Positions 13,901 through 27,169 of a stretch of DNA of 64,000 nucleotides are shown piece after piece. Origin of the DNA: Erythrophleum ivorense (lineage: Eukaryota > Streptophyta > Magnoliopsida > Fabales > Fabaceae). A model generated the notes under the pieces. That model had not been told where the DNA came from and searched no databases. It saw nothing but the letters and a program-made list of their open reading frames with translations. The stretch covers positions 310,001 to 374,000 of the forward strand of contig JAIUCV010000116.1 of assembly GCA_026724425.1 (NCBI GenBank), written 5' to 3'. Every line of letters begins with the position of its first letter. The first letter of the stretch is position 1. The translations under genes were made by a program, and so were the position numbers.

Positions 13901-14261
13901 TTGCAAAATTAATATAAGAAGTCAATAAAAATTCAAATAAGCATCTTAATGGGTCTTCTTGCCTACAACATTTATTTTAATAATTTTTATTGCCTATTAT
14001 ATATGTATGTGATATTTATACATAATTTAAAAAATTAAATAAAAATATATTTATATATGCATTTGTAATTAATTTAATCTAACTAACGCAACCACCTATG
14101 GAACAATAGAGAAATTAAATGCTATAATGAAAGGTTTGGCAGTACAATACCTCATGGGTCCTTCTGGACCTGCGGTGACCCATTCCTCCACTAAAGTCTT
14201 CCTTCACCTTATATTGTCTCAACAAATCCTGACTAAAACTCCAAAAGAAAAAAAAGTTAAT

Positions 14262-14306
<45 letters not shown>

Positions 14307-14868
14307 TATTACAAATTCACATTCTTTAATTTTTCAAGAGGATAAAAAGATACAAAAAAAAAATATTAAAGAGAGAAAATATAATTTGAGTAAGTTCCAC
14401 ATTTTTTTATGATAAAAATATTTTAAAATCAATTTATCAGTTAATCGGGACTTTTTTTTTGGAACAACCTTAAAAATGCACCTTTTTAATCAAACTAATA
14501 TATTTAAAGAATTGATTTTTTTTTAAATGATGATATTAAAATTTGAACATGATTAATCAAAATATGATCCACACTTATTGACTTATCCCCTGAGGTTAAG
14601 TGAGGGAGATCCAGAACTCACTTAAAAAGTGAAGCCTATGACATTGACATTGAATGTATCTATAACAAAATTCACACATTTAATTTCTTAGAAAAAAACG
14701 AAGAGATCCAAGTTCATCTCCTTCTTACCTTTCTCAATATGCAGGGTGTCTCTGTTCTTTTTCACTCTATAGTAATTATAAGGGTAAAACTTACAGAGTG
14801 CGTGGAGGAATATTTTATTGGTAGGTTAACTGTGACCGTATAGGACAGTATCTTTCAGGATCTTCCTT
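10984..14868. other. Gene-free A+T-rich DNA upstream of the DREB gene
   Basis: No gene supported. It holds (TA)n runs near 11708 and 13075-13097, a MITE-like copy (13106-13285) and a pyrimidine run C9(CT)n at about 14262-14303. Open frames such as 12649-12930 (minus) consist almost wholly of Phe, Lys, Ile and Tyr codons, as expected of chance frames in A+T-rich DNA. Confidence 0.55.
13106..13285. mobile_element. MITE-like element, partial copy of a four-member family
   Basis: The right part carries the core AATAATTTTAAAATTTAAAA and ends in TGTAATTTCTCC, matching the elements at 23650-23865, 26406-26718 and 43624-43860. The left end abuts a (TA)n microsatellite and is not recognisable as a complete terminus. 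No coding capacity. Confidence 0.5.
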
Positions 14869-14964
14869 ACATAAACCTACCCATCTCCTCTGTTTCATCT
14901 CATTCTCATTCTCTCCATCTTTCTCTCCCTATACTCTGCTTCAGAAACATTCTGATTCTTAACA

Positions 14965-15693
14965 ATGACAGATCAAAGCTACTCTGAAACTACCAGCACC
15001 AGCAACTCCTCCTCCTCTTCCTTCTCTTCTTCTTGTTCTTCTTCTTCTGCTTTAACACCCTCACCTTCTTTCTCATCTGAATTATCAAATCTCACTTCCA
15101 ATTCCAAAACCCAGAAAACTCAGTCTCAGGGCAAAGAACAGAGCGCTAGCAGAGCCAAGAGACCCAGAGATCCTTCCAACAAGCACCCATCATACCATGG
15201 TGTCCGAATGCGAAATTGGGGCAAATGGGTGTCTGAAATTCGCGAACCCCGCAAGAAATCACGAATCTGGCTCGGCACTTTCGCTACTCCAGAAATGGCG
15301 GCTCGAGCCCACGACGTCGCTGCTTTAAGCATAAAGGGTGAATCCGCCATTCTCAACTTTCCTCAAATTGCTAAGTTGCTTCCCAGACCCGTCACGCTCG
15401 CCCCACGTGACATCCAAGCCGCTGCCGCAGAAGCAGCCGCCATGGTCAAATTCGACCCTGTGCAGTCTTCACCTTCGCCTGAAGAACCGGAGTCTTCGGA
15501 GCTTAGTGAGATAGTGGAATTGCCCAACATTGAAGGGAGCTTTGATTCGGTGGATTCGTCAAGGATTGAGTTTGTGTGGATCGAATCGATGGATTGTTGG
15601 GTGTATGATCCTCCATTAATGAGGTTAGAGGAAGTGGGTTTCTGTGAGCAGTTTTTTGGAGAAGAAAATTTTGAGATACCAATTTGGGATTAA
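14965..15693 (+). CDS. AP2/ERF transcription factor, DREB A-4 (TINY-like) subgroup
   Basis: A single-exon, 242-aa nuclear transcription factor. Residues 1-60 are Ser-rich and low in complexity. A basic stretch (about 63-74) precedes one AP2 DNA-binding domain at about 77-133, with [12 protein letters not shown], the DREB-type WVSEIREP (ERF proteins have WAAEIRDP), and RIWLGTF. The conserved LPRP and [12 protein letters not shown] after the domain place it in the A-4 group of TINY/HARDY-like proteins. The C-terminus is acidic (many Glu, Asp and Ser), a likely activation region. DREB proteins bind DRE/CRT elements and act in abiotic-stress or growth responses; the exact orthologue cannot be named from sequence alone. 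The ATG follows a CT-rich leader (14880-14945) and is the first in frame. A candidate poly(A) signal AATAAA lies at 15976-15981. No intron is needed, as is usual for this group. Confidence 0.95.
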   Translation: MTDQSYSETTSTSNSSSSSFSSSCSSSSALTPSPSFSSELSNLTSNSKTQKTQSQGKEQSASRAKRPRDPSNKHPSYHGVRMRNWGKWVSEIREPRKKSRIWLGTFATPEMAARAHDVAALSIKGESAILNFPQIAKLLPRPVTLAPRDIQAAAAEAAAMVKFDPVQSSPSPEEPESSELSEIVELPNIEGSFDSVDSSRIEFVWIESMDCWVYDPPLMRLEEVGFCEQFFGEENFEIPIWD

Positions 15694-15975
15694 TGGCGGA
15701 TTTGGCCCTGTTCTGTCCTGTGTGTCTTCTTCCCAAGCTAACAAGCTGCATGTCGCGAGAAATTTTTGCATTGAAAGTGTACTCCAGAACTTTTCACTTG
15801 TCAATCATTTGTGGGGGGGTAAGCATTGGTCGAGTTCAGTCGAATTAGTGGGTTATGTCCATAGTAGCTTCTTCTTCTTCTTCTTCTTCAACCCCCTTCC
15901 CTTTGCATTGTTTGTCGACAAAATCCAGAAAAATGTGAGTGACTGAGTGGCTACCAAGAAATGGTACTTTGTATA

Positions 15976-15981
15976 AATAAA
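15976..15981 (+). terminator. Candidate poly(A) signal of the DREB gene
   Basis: AATAAA lies about 280 bp after the stop codon, in a T-rich context. The position suits a plant near-upstream element, but such hexamers are common in A+T-rich DNA. Confidence 0.35.
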
Positions 15982-18900
15982 ATTTTAGATGAACAAGTTT
16001 TTATTAATTCTGCAGATTTCAGGTGAATGCCATCAAATTGTTCTTCAAAAAAGAGAAAAGAAAAGATTTTCTTTTTTTAAATTACTATTATCGTTAGGAT
16101 ATTTGTATTCCCACATATATCAATGATTTTAAAGGCGTATGCAATTCCCTACATTAACATTTTGATATACAAAATTGATAGCTATATAAATGGAAAAAGA
16201 ATAAGAATATAAATGGAATAAAATAGTTATGTTTGCTATAATATTAAAAAAAATAAAAATATTATTCTATTTATACGTTTGATTAGATAAAAGTTGAAAT
16301 GAAAAAAAATAAAAAAATTACTTCATACTCTTATTTTTAAAATAATAATAATAAAGTATAATAAACTTTATATGAATTAAATAAAATAATTATTCTCGAT
16401 TCACATTTATATTAAGGAAATAGATTTTATCTTTTTTTTAATGTTTGGACAATATTTGATCATCAAATGAGATATAATTTTTTTTTTCTATTTTCGTTTA
16501 TCACATGCTACCAAATGAGATTTAATATTGTGCATCAATAATTTTACTTTGATAGCGTTCTCTACAAAAATGGAATCTAAATAAATAAAGATTAATGATT
16601 CTATTGAAATGATTAGTTCCTGATCATAAAATTTTATTTCTAAGAAATATAAGTTTTCGTCTGAAAAATAAAAAGTAAATTTTTTTAAGAATTATAAATA
16701 AAAATTAAACTCTTGAATATGAACCGACGTGAATTTAAGTGATATAACGTGAGTTATTAACTCATTTGTAGCTTAAGAATATGAAATTGTCAATAGTAAA
16801 TTATTTCTTATTCGGTAATGATCCTTTCTATGATTGTACTTTTAATTTTAACTTTAATGAATAAAAGAAGCTAAAATTGTTAGGTGAATAAATAAAAAGA
16901 TGTTTACGTTATTCTGTTAACAACAATATTGCCACTAAATTTTTCCTTTCCATTAAATAATTTTTTTATGCAGTTTTCCTTTAAATAACAAAATAAGTTT
17001 TGTCTTGCATCATGATATATACTTATCATTCTAAATATTCTATTGAGAGTTGGTGCTTGTCTCGAATCATTTCAGCAAGAGAAGCTTTGTCTTTTTAATT
17101 TAAAATAGCTCGATTTCTTGTTATATTAATAAATGTAATTCAACTTGCGTCATTTTCAGATTAATATAAATCTATATATGTAGTTCCATACTTCCATTTG
17201 CATTTTAAATAATTATACTTAATTTAGACCAAGAAGAATATCTCTTTATCATAGCTAGTTCAAATCCTAACTAATGATTAAGCCAATGTAAACAATCCCA
17301 AGTGGTTGATTAAGTGTACAAATAACCAAATAATGTGTAGTTAATTAGGCTTATATTGTTATCTATATTATTTTTCTGATATCGGACTTAACGTAAATGA
17401 TCTGTTTCTAATCAAATTAAAAAAATTGATTGCAATAAAAAGAAGTTGTCAAGATCCATTTATTTATTTTTATTACCATTAGGAAACAGCCGTAAATTTT
17501 AGCCGAAAATGATTTTTTCTCATCAAATATTATTAAATGTTCATTTTTTCTATACCCACATAATGTATCAATTTTTTTAATTATTCCTATAGTGATTTTT
17601 TTTAAAAAAAAATTGAACACACATCAATAAAATAAGAAAGATAATATTTTTAAGTACTAGATTTAGATATACTTATTTAGATTTTTGTTATCATATTTTT
17701 TAATAAAATTAAAAGATGTTTATAATTTTTTTTTAAAACTCAATCATTTTATGCTGAAATGTAAAAATCATTTATATATTTATAAAATTTATATATTTAT
17801 CATATTATTATTAAAAAATCATACACTTATTATATTTAAATTAAAACAATTTGGCAACAAAAATATAAACAAATTGTGTATAAGTTTTTTCTTATCTCTA
17901 ATTACCAATTTAATTAACCTTATATTCACTAAAATCAGTTTAAATTTTAATTAGTTAGTATTGATCTTTATGATAGTATAATTATCATTATATTATTATA
18001 TTATTATGGGGTTAACGTGTTTATGCCATATTTCTAACATCATCTCTTCTCAAACTTCAACCCCATCACCTCCATTTTCTGATTTCATATGACACCACAT
18101 TAATTGTTTAGCGAGATAAGCCACGCCCATAGTTCTGCATATCCTTGCAGCTAATTGTTTGGCTAATTTCAATTATCAGCCTTTCAAGTCTCACTACTAA
18201 TTTCTTAATTATACTTACGTACGCGTGATGAGTGAATTATTTTGTTTGATTGGAGGGATTCGGACTGATCGAAAAGTAATGAATCAGAGAAAAAAAAAAT
18301 AGTTATAGAGAGTTCAGATTCTCTAAAAATAATTATGATGAGTTTGAGCTCTCTAGAATTTGAATCTCAAATCGTTCAATTATCTCAGATCGTGTTATGA
18401 AAAGCTCAAACTCTTTTTAAATTTAAATTCTCAAGCATTCAATAATTTCGATATTTACATCATCGTCTTAAAACTTACAAAAATAATACCTTATAACTAT
18501 ATACGAATTTCGAAACATGGTCAAACATCCGAAGGCTCAAATTCTCAAAAATTCAAACTCAAGCTCCACATTTTGGAAAAATGCATCGTTGGAAGGTTTT
18601 GAGTTTTCTTCATATATGTCATTTCTTTGGAAAATCAAATATATAATCACAATGATAGTACGATACGTATATTGATATGGCAAAACAAATTTACAACTCT
18701 ACATATTATTAGATTTGCACATGTCTTTCACAAACTGATGGATTTTTCACAATATAAAAGAATAGTATTAATAAATACATATATAATGTAAAAAAGTAGA
18801 TAATAAAATCTTTACGAGAATATTCCAATATAAAGTATTGAAATTCTATATGCCAGACAAATGAGTATATTACATATTTTAAAACAATTGAGTTCAATGT

Positions 18901-21584
18901 AAATAGATTTGATATCGTTGGGTGGGATTAATACACACACATATTTGAGTTTGAATCCTTTAAATATTAACAAATTAAACTTGGGATTTATGATAGGTCT
19001 AGACGCAAATATTTCACTGAATTCTATAAGAGGGAGATACATTTCCTGGAAGTAGAAAAAGTAAAAGGAGATTAATTAGGTAAATTGAGGTTGTTATATG
19101 GCCAAAAAAAATAAACAAGGTAAATTGAGGTGGTTCATCTATATCGTAGATTTGTTCAAATGGCTTTAAAAAAATTCAATTGAATTTGGTATATCTTAAG
19201 TCAAGTCAACAAAGGTTAACAAAGACTTGGTATATTTTAGAGACTTGCGAATGCGATGGTCTAGAATAATGGAAGTTCTATGTCGAATTTTTTTAACCTC
19301 GACTCTTTAAAAAGTATATCGAAATGATTTTTATAAACAGTGTGAATAGTTAAATTTGTTGCTTCTCATGTCTTCCTCGAAGTCCAACTGGCGAATGAGT
19401 GGTTGAAATCCGACATCAAAACTTTCTTCGAATTTCAAAAGGGAAAAAAAATAAAGAATACTAAAGAGAGGATAAAAAGTTAGAAAGAATGTTGAATTTT
19501 TCTCCAACATGCATGTTAGGTAGGAATTGAAGAGAAGAAACGTTATATATAATCAACATGCTAATTAAGTTTTTATTTAAATTTAGTAATAAAAATAAAA
19601 GAGTCCCAAATAAATTACTGTTAGAGTTATTACGTCCAGTGTGAATATATTAGCAACAAATATTTGAAGAGGTCAATGTAAATTACTATTAGAGTTATTA
19701 AGTAATATGGTTTTTAATTTACTTTCTGTCCTTTTTCCAAATTAGTTTAATTAAGGCACGAAAGAACATAATGGGTCATATATACTCATATTTTCTCTCC
19801 ACTGGAAAAGTCACCTTTCTATATTATCTATTTTCTCGATTCATACAACTTTTCAAAAAAATTTATTGACGTTTCTTTCTTTTCAGTGACAACTGGAAAT
19901 ATGAACTAGGTAGTTTTTTTATTTTTATTTTTTCTTTTAATAACTCAATCGAGTATGTATGAATATCTAACCTGGTTAACAGTGCTAGGCCACTTGGTTA
20001 TCAAATTACTAGTTTTATGATTACTCTTATGTTAAAGTTTCATTTGGGTAAATTATCTAAACATATTTTATTTTTAATTATTTTTTATTAGCGTTCACAA
20101 TAGAATTTATAATTGAGATTAAACGTAATTAAGATAATTATAATTAATTAGGCGCTTATAGATATGTACATAAAAGTCATGCTATATATATATATATATA
20201 TACATACCATACATATAATAAAATGCATTATACTACTGACTACTTTTTGTATTTTTGCTTACGTAATAATTTAATATTATAACTACAAGGAAAGGTTAAT
20301 TAATACTTACGATTGAATATCTAGCACCTTGTAAATGAAAAGAAAAAGAAAAGGTTATCCATCGAATTGTCCAACCAAAACCAGTAGTATAAATTATTTA
20401 CTTTGACTCTAAATTAGATTTGTTAAGTATCGTTATGTGTTATTCTTTTATGTAACTCAACTTAACTTGATGGTGGATCGTTTTAATCTGCAAGAGCTAA
20501 GTTTGAAGCTTTATTATTATTATATTACTATTTGATATATTGTGGTTAGGAGGTAATAAGCTAGTCTACGCCTATCTTATAATTCTTAAATGATTCATAT
20601 TTTTTATCAATCAAACGCAGGTTAGTCATACCAAAGTTAAGAGATTAAAAAAAAAATCTTACCAAACTATAATTAGGATTAGAAATTGTGCAGCGTAATC
20701 AGGAATTAAACTCGGTTATAATGAAAGATATTTCTTTTTATCAACTAAGCTAACTTTTATAATTTTTAAGACTAAGTTTGAAGTTATTTTAGTTCAATTA
20801 TACATTTGAATTAATTTATCTCACTGAGAGCGTTATATTTGGTTACTATAAATTGAATACAATACGTAACGCTTATGGAGGTTTAAAGTAAATTTTTTTA
20901 GATGTTGGCTTCAAGATTTAAACTTGAATAATTAAAGTAAAAAATTATATTTATCTCTAACCACTAGACTAATTTTGAGAGTTGGCCACGCAAAAAAAAA
21001 AAAAAAAAGAAACGAAAAAGACTAACCCCTTGAGAATCTGTAACTACTAATATTCTAATAACTTATCTTCATTGTCATCAATCATTATTCAAAAAAGAAA
21101 ATAGTCTCATAGTTCATGAATATTCCCTCTTGTTCATGAAAAACGCTATAATTTTTTTTTTTGGGTGGTAATACAATAAACCACCTAGAGTCTCGAAATC
21201 CAACAAATAATAATAATATAAACGATGAAAGAAATTCATCATTGAAGCTCATGCCAGTCATAGGAAAAAACAAAATAAAAGATAAAAAGAAGATGGCGAT
21301 GAAGCCCCCAAACCCTGAAATTTGGGAATGCTTTAGAGAGACAGAAGCAATTGGGAAATTGACCTGTGAATTAAAATCGTGGGCCAAAACCACATTGAAT
21401 GCAACATGTCTTTGCAATTCCTTCATCCTCCCACATAAGGGAAGGTGAAATTCGTTTTCAAGTTCCTACGAACAACAATTACAAATTTTATAAACATTGC
21501 CCCAGTTATGATCGATAAAGGCATAACTATACAAAGGGTTAATTCATTTTATCAAAGTACATAATATTTCTTTTCATTGAGAGT
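15982..21584. other. Gene-free A+T-rich DNA
   Basis: No supported gene in about 5.6 kb. All longer open frames (17417-17620 minus, 17685-17954 plus, 18812-19042 minus, 21085-21426 minus, 21161-21448 plus) lack recognisable domains, and the last two overlap each other on opposite strands. A (TA)n run is at about 20184-20202 and an A-run at 20991-21009. Confidence 0.55.
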
Positions 21585-21832
21585 ACTTTAAGATATGTTT
21601 GAATTAAAGAGAATGAAGATGAAAGGGGAAAAAATATAAATTTTAATTTAGGTGTTTTTTATTTATAATTAAATGTTTTTTCTTTACATCGATTATTTTC
21701 AATTCAAACGTAATTCAAGAAAAAAATATATTAGATTTTGGTCTAAATCAACGAAATTATACAAATTTAAAAAGAAAAAAAAATATTTTGTTTCATTTTC
21801 CTTCATTTTTCTCAATCTAAACATATCTTTAG
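21585..21832. mobile_element. MITE-like inverted-repeat element
   Basis: About 248 bp whose ends are imperfect inverted repeats of roughly 35-40 bp. The left end contains TTTAAGATATGTTTGAATT then GAGAATGAAGATGAAA. The right end, reverse complemented, contains CTAAAGATATGTTTAGATTG then GAAAAATGAAGGAAAATGAAA split by small changes. The interior is A+T-rich and non-coding. I could not find a convincing target duplication, so the superfamily is not assigned. Confidence 0.6.
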
Positions 21833-23076
21833 GAATAAAATTTTAAATATATATATATATATATACACATATATCAAATTAAAAAGCATATCCTTAAAAT
21901 CTTCTGTGAAGATGATTTTATTTTGAACAAAGCTCGATAACACTCTAGTGCAAAATAATAATAATATATAAGACATGACACTTTGTTCAAATAGCTTCCT
22001 AACAACTATGTATATGAGACGGTCCTTTTTTTTTGGCATTAATGGTTGCAAGAAAATTTAGATAAAAACTTCATATAAATTATTAACTCTCATTACTAGA
22101 TTACACTTAATATGAAATAGTCTTTAGATTTTCCATATATTATAAAAAATTCACCAAAAATTAAAGAAAAATCTGTGCAGTGTGGTTGCAGGGCAAGGAT
22201 TCTGTGTGGTTGCTAGAAATCTTATCTTCGAAGATGGACCCAATAATGCATGTTACAATATAATTCCATTCAACATAAGAGAGTAGAGAGAAGAGAAGCT
22301 AAAATAACTACACGTTATTACTAGACCCAAAAAAATCGCCTTGGAACTTGGCTTTGTTTTTGTCACTTTTAATTTTTCCTATTTGGACTGTTTTGTATCT
22401 CACCATCGAGGAAACATTCTCTTATCCTTTATGTAAACGCTCATCACATCTTTGCTTTGATCTATGTTCAATTTTGAACAAAATAATCAAATTGAATTAA
22501 TTATTAAAAAAATTAGCTGTTCTAAAACACGAAAGAAAATTGAATGACTTTATCTGGTTTTTAAATTTCTTGTTATAAAAAAAAAACTAAATAATTGATG
22601 CAGTATATTTCCCAAAAAAAGGATACAAAAGAAATAGTATATACGTATATATATAGTTAGGCTGTCAATTTATAATGTTATGATTGGTTTTTTTTCCCTT
22701 ATTCGGGATGGAGCGAAGGTCTTAATTTGCTTTGTACATTTTCTTTCTTTCTTTAATCGTTATACATTTCATGTAGTTGAAGGATCTTGAGCAACTAAAT
22801 TGATATTCAACCATTGACATAATCAATATTATGATTAAACACAAAGCTGCATATATATAAAAAAAAGAAATTCATATTTATTTGTACACATATTACTAAT
22901 ATATTTAAAACTATTACAGTGGAAAACCTAGCAGATATTGTGCTGGAGAACATGGGATTTTTAAATTCTTTAACCTTATTATTAGATAATATGTAAGACA
23001 AGCCTTTTATTTCACTTATATTGTGAAGATAATTAATTAATACAACTTGCAATCTCATATCATCAACCATATGTTG

Positions 23077-23110
<34 letters not shown>

Positions 23111-23649
23111 ATATACATACAAGATTGTATTCATTATTAGACCTCGATTATTAATTTTATATAACTTGTCCCTTTTTGGACAAAACTATGTCCTTTACAC
23201 GATTATATCTGATTTATATCAGATCGGTGTTGTGTCACCAGAAAAAAAAAATAAAAAAAAGGTTCAGGAGGTTGCATCAATTACAGAACTCATTAAATAA
23301 ATATGACCATCTAATTTTTTTCTAACCTGGAAATGGTAGATACACCCTAATTTACATGATAAATAAAATAAATTTCTAGTTAGTAGTTGATGCATCACCT
23401 AGTATTTAGTCTAAAATACTTATATGCATAGCTAAAAATAATAAATAATAATGGGGTATGACCCAGCAAACACCTGTAGAATTTCTTTATAGAGACGTGA
23501 CGTATGAAAGAGCACCATACATGGGTCAGCCTTGGCTGCGTTGTTTGGTGACAAAAGTCTTAATCACACGTTTTAAAAAGGAAAAGAGACATTAGAGGCA
23601 GCAATAGTTGGCAGTTCTCAGCTTCGTCGTTTCGCATTGCTATGTATGA
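21833..23649. other. Gene-free A+T-rich DNA
   Basis: No supported gene. Microsatellite (TA)n runs lie at about 21847-21865 and 23077-23102. Nothing else structured was recognised. Confidence 0.5.
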
Positions 23650-23865
23650 GGGAAATTACAATTCACATATTAAATAAAAATATTTATATTAAAAGATTTT
23701 AAATTTTAAAAAATATTTTAAAATAAAAAATTTAAATTACATAAAAAAACAAATTTTAGAATTTCAAGTCAAAATTTCTTATTCTAAAATCCTTAAAAAT
23801 AATTTTAAAGCTTAACATTTTTCATTATAAATATCTTAACTGAAGATTTTAAAATGTAATTTTCC
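23650..23865. mobile_element. MITE-like element, family copy 2
   Basis: A 216-bp A+T-rich element beginning GGGAAATTAC and ending GTAATTTTCC, i.e. inverted termini. Internal features shared with 26406-26718 include AAAATATTTATATTA near the left end and AAAATAATTTTAAA followed by ATAAATATCTT near the right end. The trinucleotide TGA borders it on both sides (before 23650 and after 23865), a possible short target duplication. No coding capacity. Confidence 0.65.
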
Positions 23866-26405
23866 TGATCAAATATCTATCTTCCCTCAGCATGAGGGCA
23901 GCAAATTAATGCTGTTCAATAATTGAGGAAGAACATAAATTAAGAAAAAGGACAAGAGAGTAAGAACAAAAAATAGACTTAAACAATGTTTATGTTCTTA
24001 CGTATATTTTACCTATTAATGGTATGGCATTTTTTTCATTGTGGTCCTTACCCATCAAATGATTTTAACACCGGACGTCCCAAAATGAATACTGTACTCT
24101 TGGGTTGGGTAAATTCAATATATAATAAACACTTGTTGACATACTAGCCTTCCTTCATAGATGATATCTGAATTAGCTTTCACCCACATCGTTCTACTTC
24201 TCTCAGTTGTTATCATAAGCAAACCTAATTACAAGGCTTTATAATATATACACCAAAATGAGTTAGCTTAATTGATAAGAAAAAATAATATTTTTTTTCT
24301 TGTAGTAATTCAGGGTCAGTTCATTTGAGAACATTTTAGAATTAAAATCTTAAATATATCATATTGATATAAGCGTGTGCCATTTTAAAATCATCCAAAA
24401 ATAAAATCTTGAATAAAGTATGAAAATACTCAAATCAATAACGAAATAAAAAGCCTCTGTATATATACACATTCTAAATTTCAGGATTAGAAGAAGTTGA
24501 AAGATAATTCTTATTAGAAGAAATTGTTAAAATTAGTATTTGAACTCGTGGTAATGGATCTAATCACACATTATAAATGCTTGCTACGCCCCTAAATTAG
24601 ATTTAAAATTTTAAGAATATGCTTTTTGGTAATTTATAAATTACATGAATATGAAATGTCACAATTAGTGATGAGTGAAAAATACCTTCCAAACATATAA
24701 AAAATTCATCCAACACTTTTTCGGATATTTTACAAGTTTAAAATATCGTCAATCATTGTAAAGCATACTTCCAAATAAAATAAAAAGCCTTTGGAATATT
24801 ATAGTGAGTCATCCTGTGATAAAATGAGTAGTACGTAATGTGTAAGCATTTTCCAGTTATGGCTTAATTATCTTAATAATCAAACAAGAGCTGCTCAATT
24901 AATTATATTACAAATAGTACAAACAAATAAGAACAATATGTGTCTTAAAATGCGATAATTTCAGTCGGCTTACGTGAGGAAAGAAAAGCATACCCTACCT
25001 ATATAATCCCAATTATGTATGCTCAATTAGCATTAAATAGTCATTGTTAGTTAAGCATAGGTAAGCAATGTGGTGTCAAGTCGTTAAGGGCAGAACCCTA
25101 CTGGTGTTTCACCTCAAATGTCAAAATTGTTGACAGTTCCACTCAAAAATTATTAACAAAGTACATCTCAATATGAAGACCATGTATATTATAGTAGTTA
25201 AGATGGTTCAGTCATGGCATAGAAAGCTTAGCTGTTTAGCACTGATGGAGATGGACCCTTCCTTGCAGCTTCTTCATTGACGTAGCAAATATGAGCTGAC
25301 ATAACCTGTCTTCTTCTACCCATGATTATTTCTGTTCTTGCACCTTCTTCTTTCTTCTTCTTCTTTGGCCAAGGATAAGTCAGAATTGTAAATATTTAGT
25401 GTATGTTTGATCACGCTTTCAAATTTTGTTTGTTTTGAACCTTTTTTCTCTTTTAAAATAAATTTATAAAAAATATTTTAGCAAATTTATGTATGTTTAG
25501 AAAAATATTAAATTGGATCATATTTGTAATTTTCTGTTGTAATCAAGTGATAAAGAAAAATGAGGTAGGGAGTTAGTTAAAATTTTCAAAAATTAAGGAC
25601 AATGAATTAATAAACATAATATATAAGATAGTTGAGGTAAAAATATCAATGTAATAAATTTTTTTTTTTTTGTTGTCACACAGGGCTTCTTTAAAATTTC
25701 TATCGTATTATCTAATCATTTCACTTTTTTGCATCAGTGTTATGTGTCCCAATAAAAAGAAACATATGGGAGTTTTTTTTAAAACTTGTTTGGTACACAA
25801 AAAATTAAATAAAAAAATAAAAAAAATTAGAAACAAAATTTACACTAATCCTATCGGTCAAACAAGCTCTTATAACGATTTTGGTAGGTCATTATTTTAA
25901 TTTCTCATATACTCTATAAATTTATTTATAAAATATTTGAAATAAAACATATTAAAATGAATTTTTAAATACTCAATAAATTAAGAGATCTTAAATTTAT
26001 TTTCACAAAGAATAGAAGATGCGAATTGACATGATGTTTAAGTTGTAACATCTATATGACTTGAAGGGAGAAGAGGAAAACCTAACTTCTAACATTGTAG
26101 GACCAAAAAAAAAAGTTGTCTTGATACTGTTGGCTACTACATACCTTTTATTTTATTATCACTCAGACAAATGACAAGAAATTATTTAAAATCTCCATCG
26201 AATCAGATTCTTCAACGCTTCACAATTTTTGCTAAGATATTAAAAAAATGGATAATCAACACTAATAAAACGTATAGTTATATAGGTTAAGGGGGCCAGA
26301 GAAACACCAACCTTGTATAATTAAGTAGTCATTATTAGTACAATAAGATTGACCTGTCTTCTTAACTCTAGCTACTGGATAACTGATATCTTGTAATTCG
26401 AAATA
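23866..26405. other. Gene-free DNA
   Basis: No coding gene supported. The part at about 25050-25380 is less A+T-rich than its surroundings (it includes GGCAGAACCCTACTGGTG and a TTC-rich run), but has no open frame or splice pattern that I can defend. Confidence 0.45.
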
Positions 26406-26718
26406 GGGAAAATTACATTCCACATTTTCAAGTTGAAAATATTTATATTACACATTTTTAAAATTTTAAATTATTTTAAAAGACCTTAAGATAAAAAAAT
26501 TTAACTGTAAGGACTAATCATTTATTGAACAATAGTGAATGCGAATAAAAAAATTGAATGAAAAGTAATTTTTTATAATTAAAATTGTTATTCTTACAAT
26601 TAAAATTTTTATCTTTACAGTTAAAATTGTTAGTTTTAAGATTTTTTAAAATAATTTTAAAATTTAAAATATTTCAATACAAATATCTTCAACTTGAATT
26701 CTAACATATAATTTTTCC
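26406..26718. mobile_element. MITE-like element, family copy 3 (most complete)
   Basis: A 313-bp element starting GGGAAAATTACATTCCACAT and ending ATATAATTTTTCC. Its reverse-complemented right end, GGAAAAATTATATG then TTCAAGTTGAAGATATTTGT, pairs with TTCAAGTTGAAAATATTTAT of the left end, giving terminal inverted repeats of about 50 bp. The interior carries short repeats of TAAAATTGTTA/TACAATTAAAATT. Non-coding. The superfamily is not assigned because no clear target duplication is visible. Confidence 0.72.
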
Positions 26719-26913
26719 ATCAAACAACGTGTTTATGGCACTTAAATATCATGTGATATAGTCAATGCTCCTTTCGTCCAAGAGATCTTGTATTAATGCT
26801 TATAATTGTTCTCGTTCTCCTGTAAGCATTTCTTGATTGTCAGATCCAAGAAGTAACGTGAATGTGGAACCAAGAGTCAATTTTATACCTATACTTGTGT
26901 TTTAGCTCATGAT

Positions 26914-26944
<31 letters not shown>

Positions 26945-27096
26945 GAATTAGGATTTACTAAGGAAATATTATTTGCCAAACGCAGAAGTCGGAACTCTCA
27001 AGTGATGGTACATTTGGTGTTTGAAACTCTGTTTTTAATTTGTATCGCCTTTGCTAAACTTAGATTAAATAATAAGCATTTCAATGAATAACAAAG
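26719..27096. other. Spacer upstream of the tRNA gene
   Basis: A+T-rich spacer with a (TA)n run at about 26914-26940. CAA triplets lie directly upstream of the tRNA gene (ACAAAG at 27091-27096), a common feature of plant tRNA transcription starts. No gene is seen. Confidence 0.5.
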
Positions 27097-27169
27097 GCGC
27101 CCATGGCCTAATGGATAAGGCGCTTGACTTCTAATCAAGCGATTGTGGGTTCGAGTCCCACTGGGCGTG
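27097..27169 (+). tRNA. tRNA-Arg (anticodon TCT)
   Basis: A 73-nt nuclear tRNA gene without intron. The acceptor stem pairs GCGCCCA (27097-27103) with TGGGCGT (27162-27168), one pair being G-T, followed by discriminator G. The anticodon stem CTTGA/TCAAG encloses the loop CTTCTAA, with anticodon TCT at 27130-27132 reading AGA codons. The T arm is GTGGG-TTCGAGT-CCCAC, and its GGTTCGAGTCC is a good B box; TGGCCTAATGG serves as A box. CCA is not encoded, as expected of a nuclear gene. Confidence 0.96.

Noticed and set aside
15644..15946. Plus-strand 100-codon frame overlapping the end of the DREB gene
   Set aside because: Out of frame with the real gene and running through its 3' UTR, including a TTC microsatellite.
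21085..21448. Two overlapping open frames of about 95 and 113 codons on opposite strands
   Set aside because: Neither has a recognised domain, splice signals or a plausible leader; each is the shadow of the other in A+T-rich DNA.
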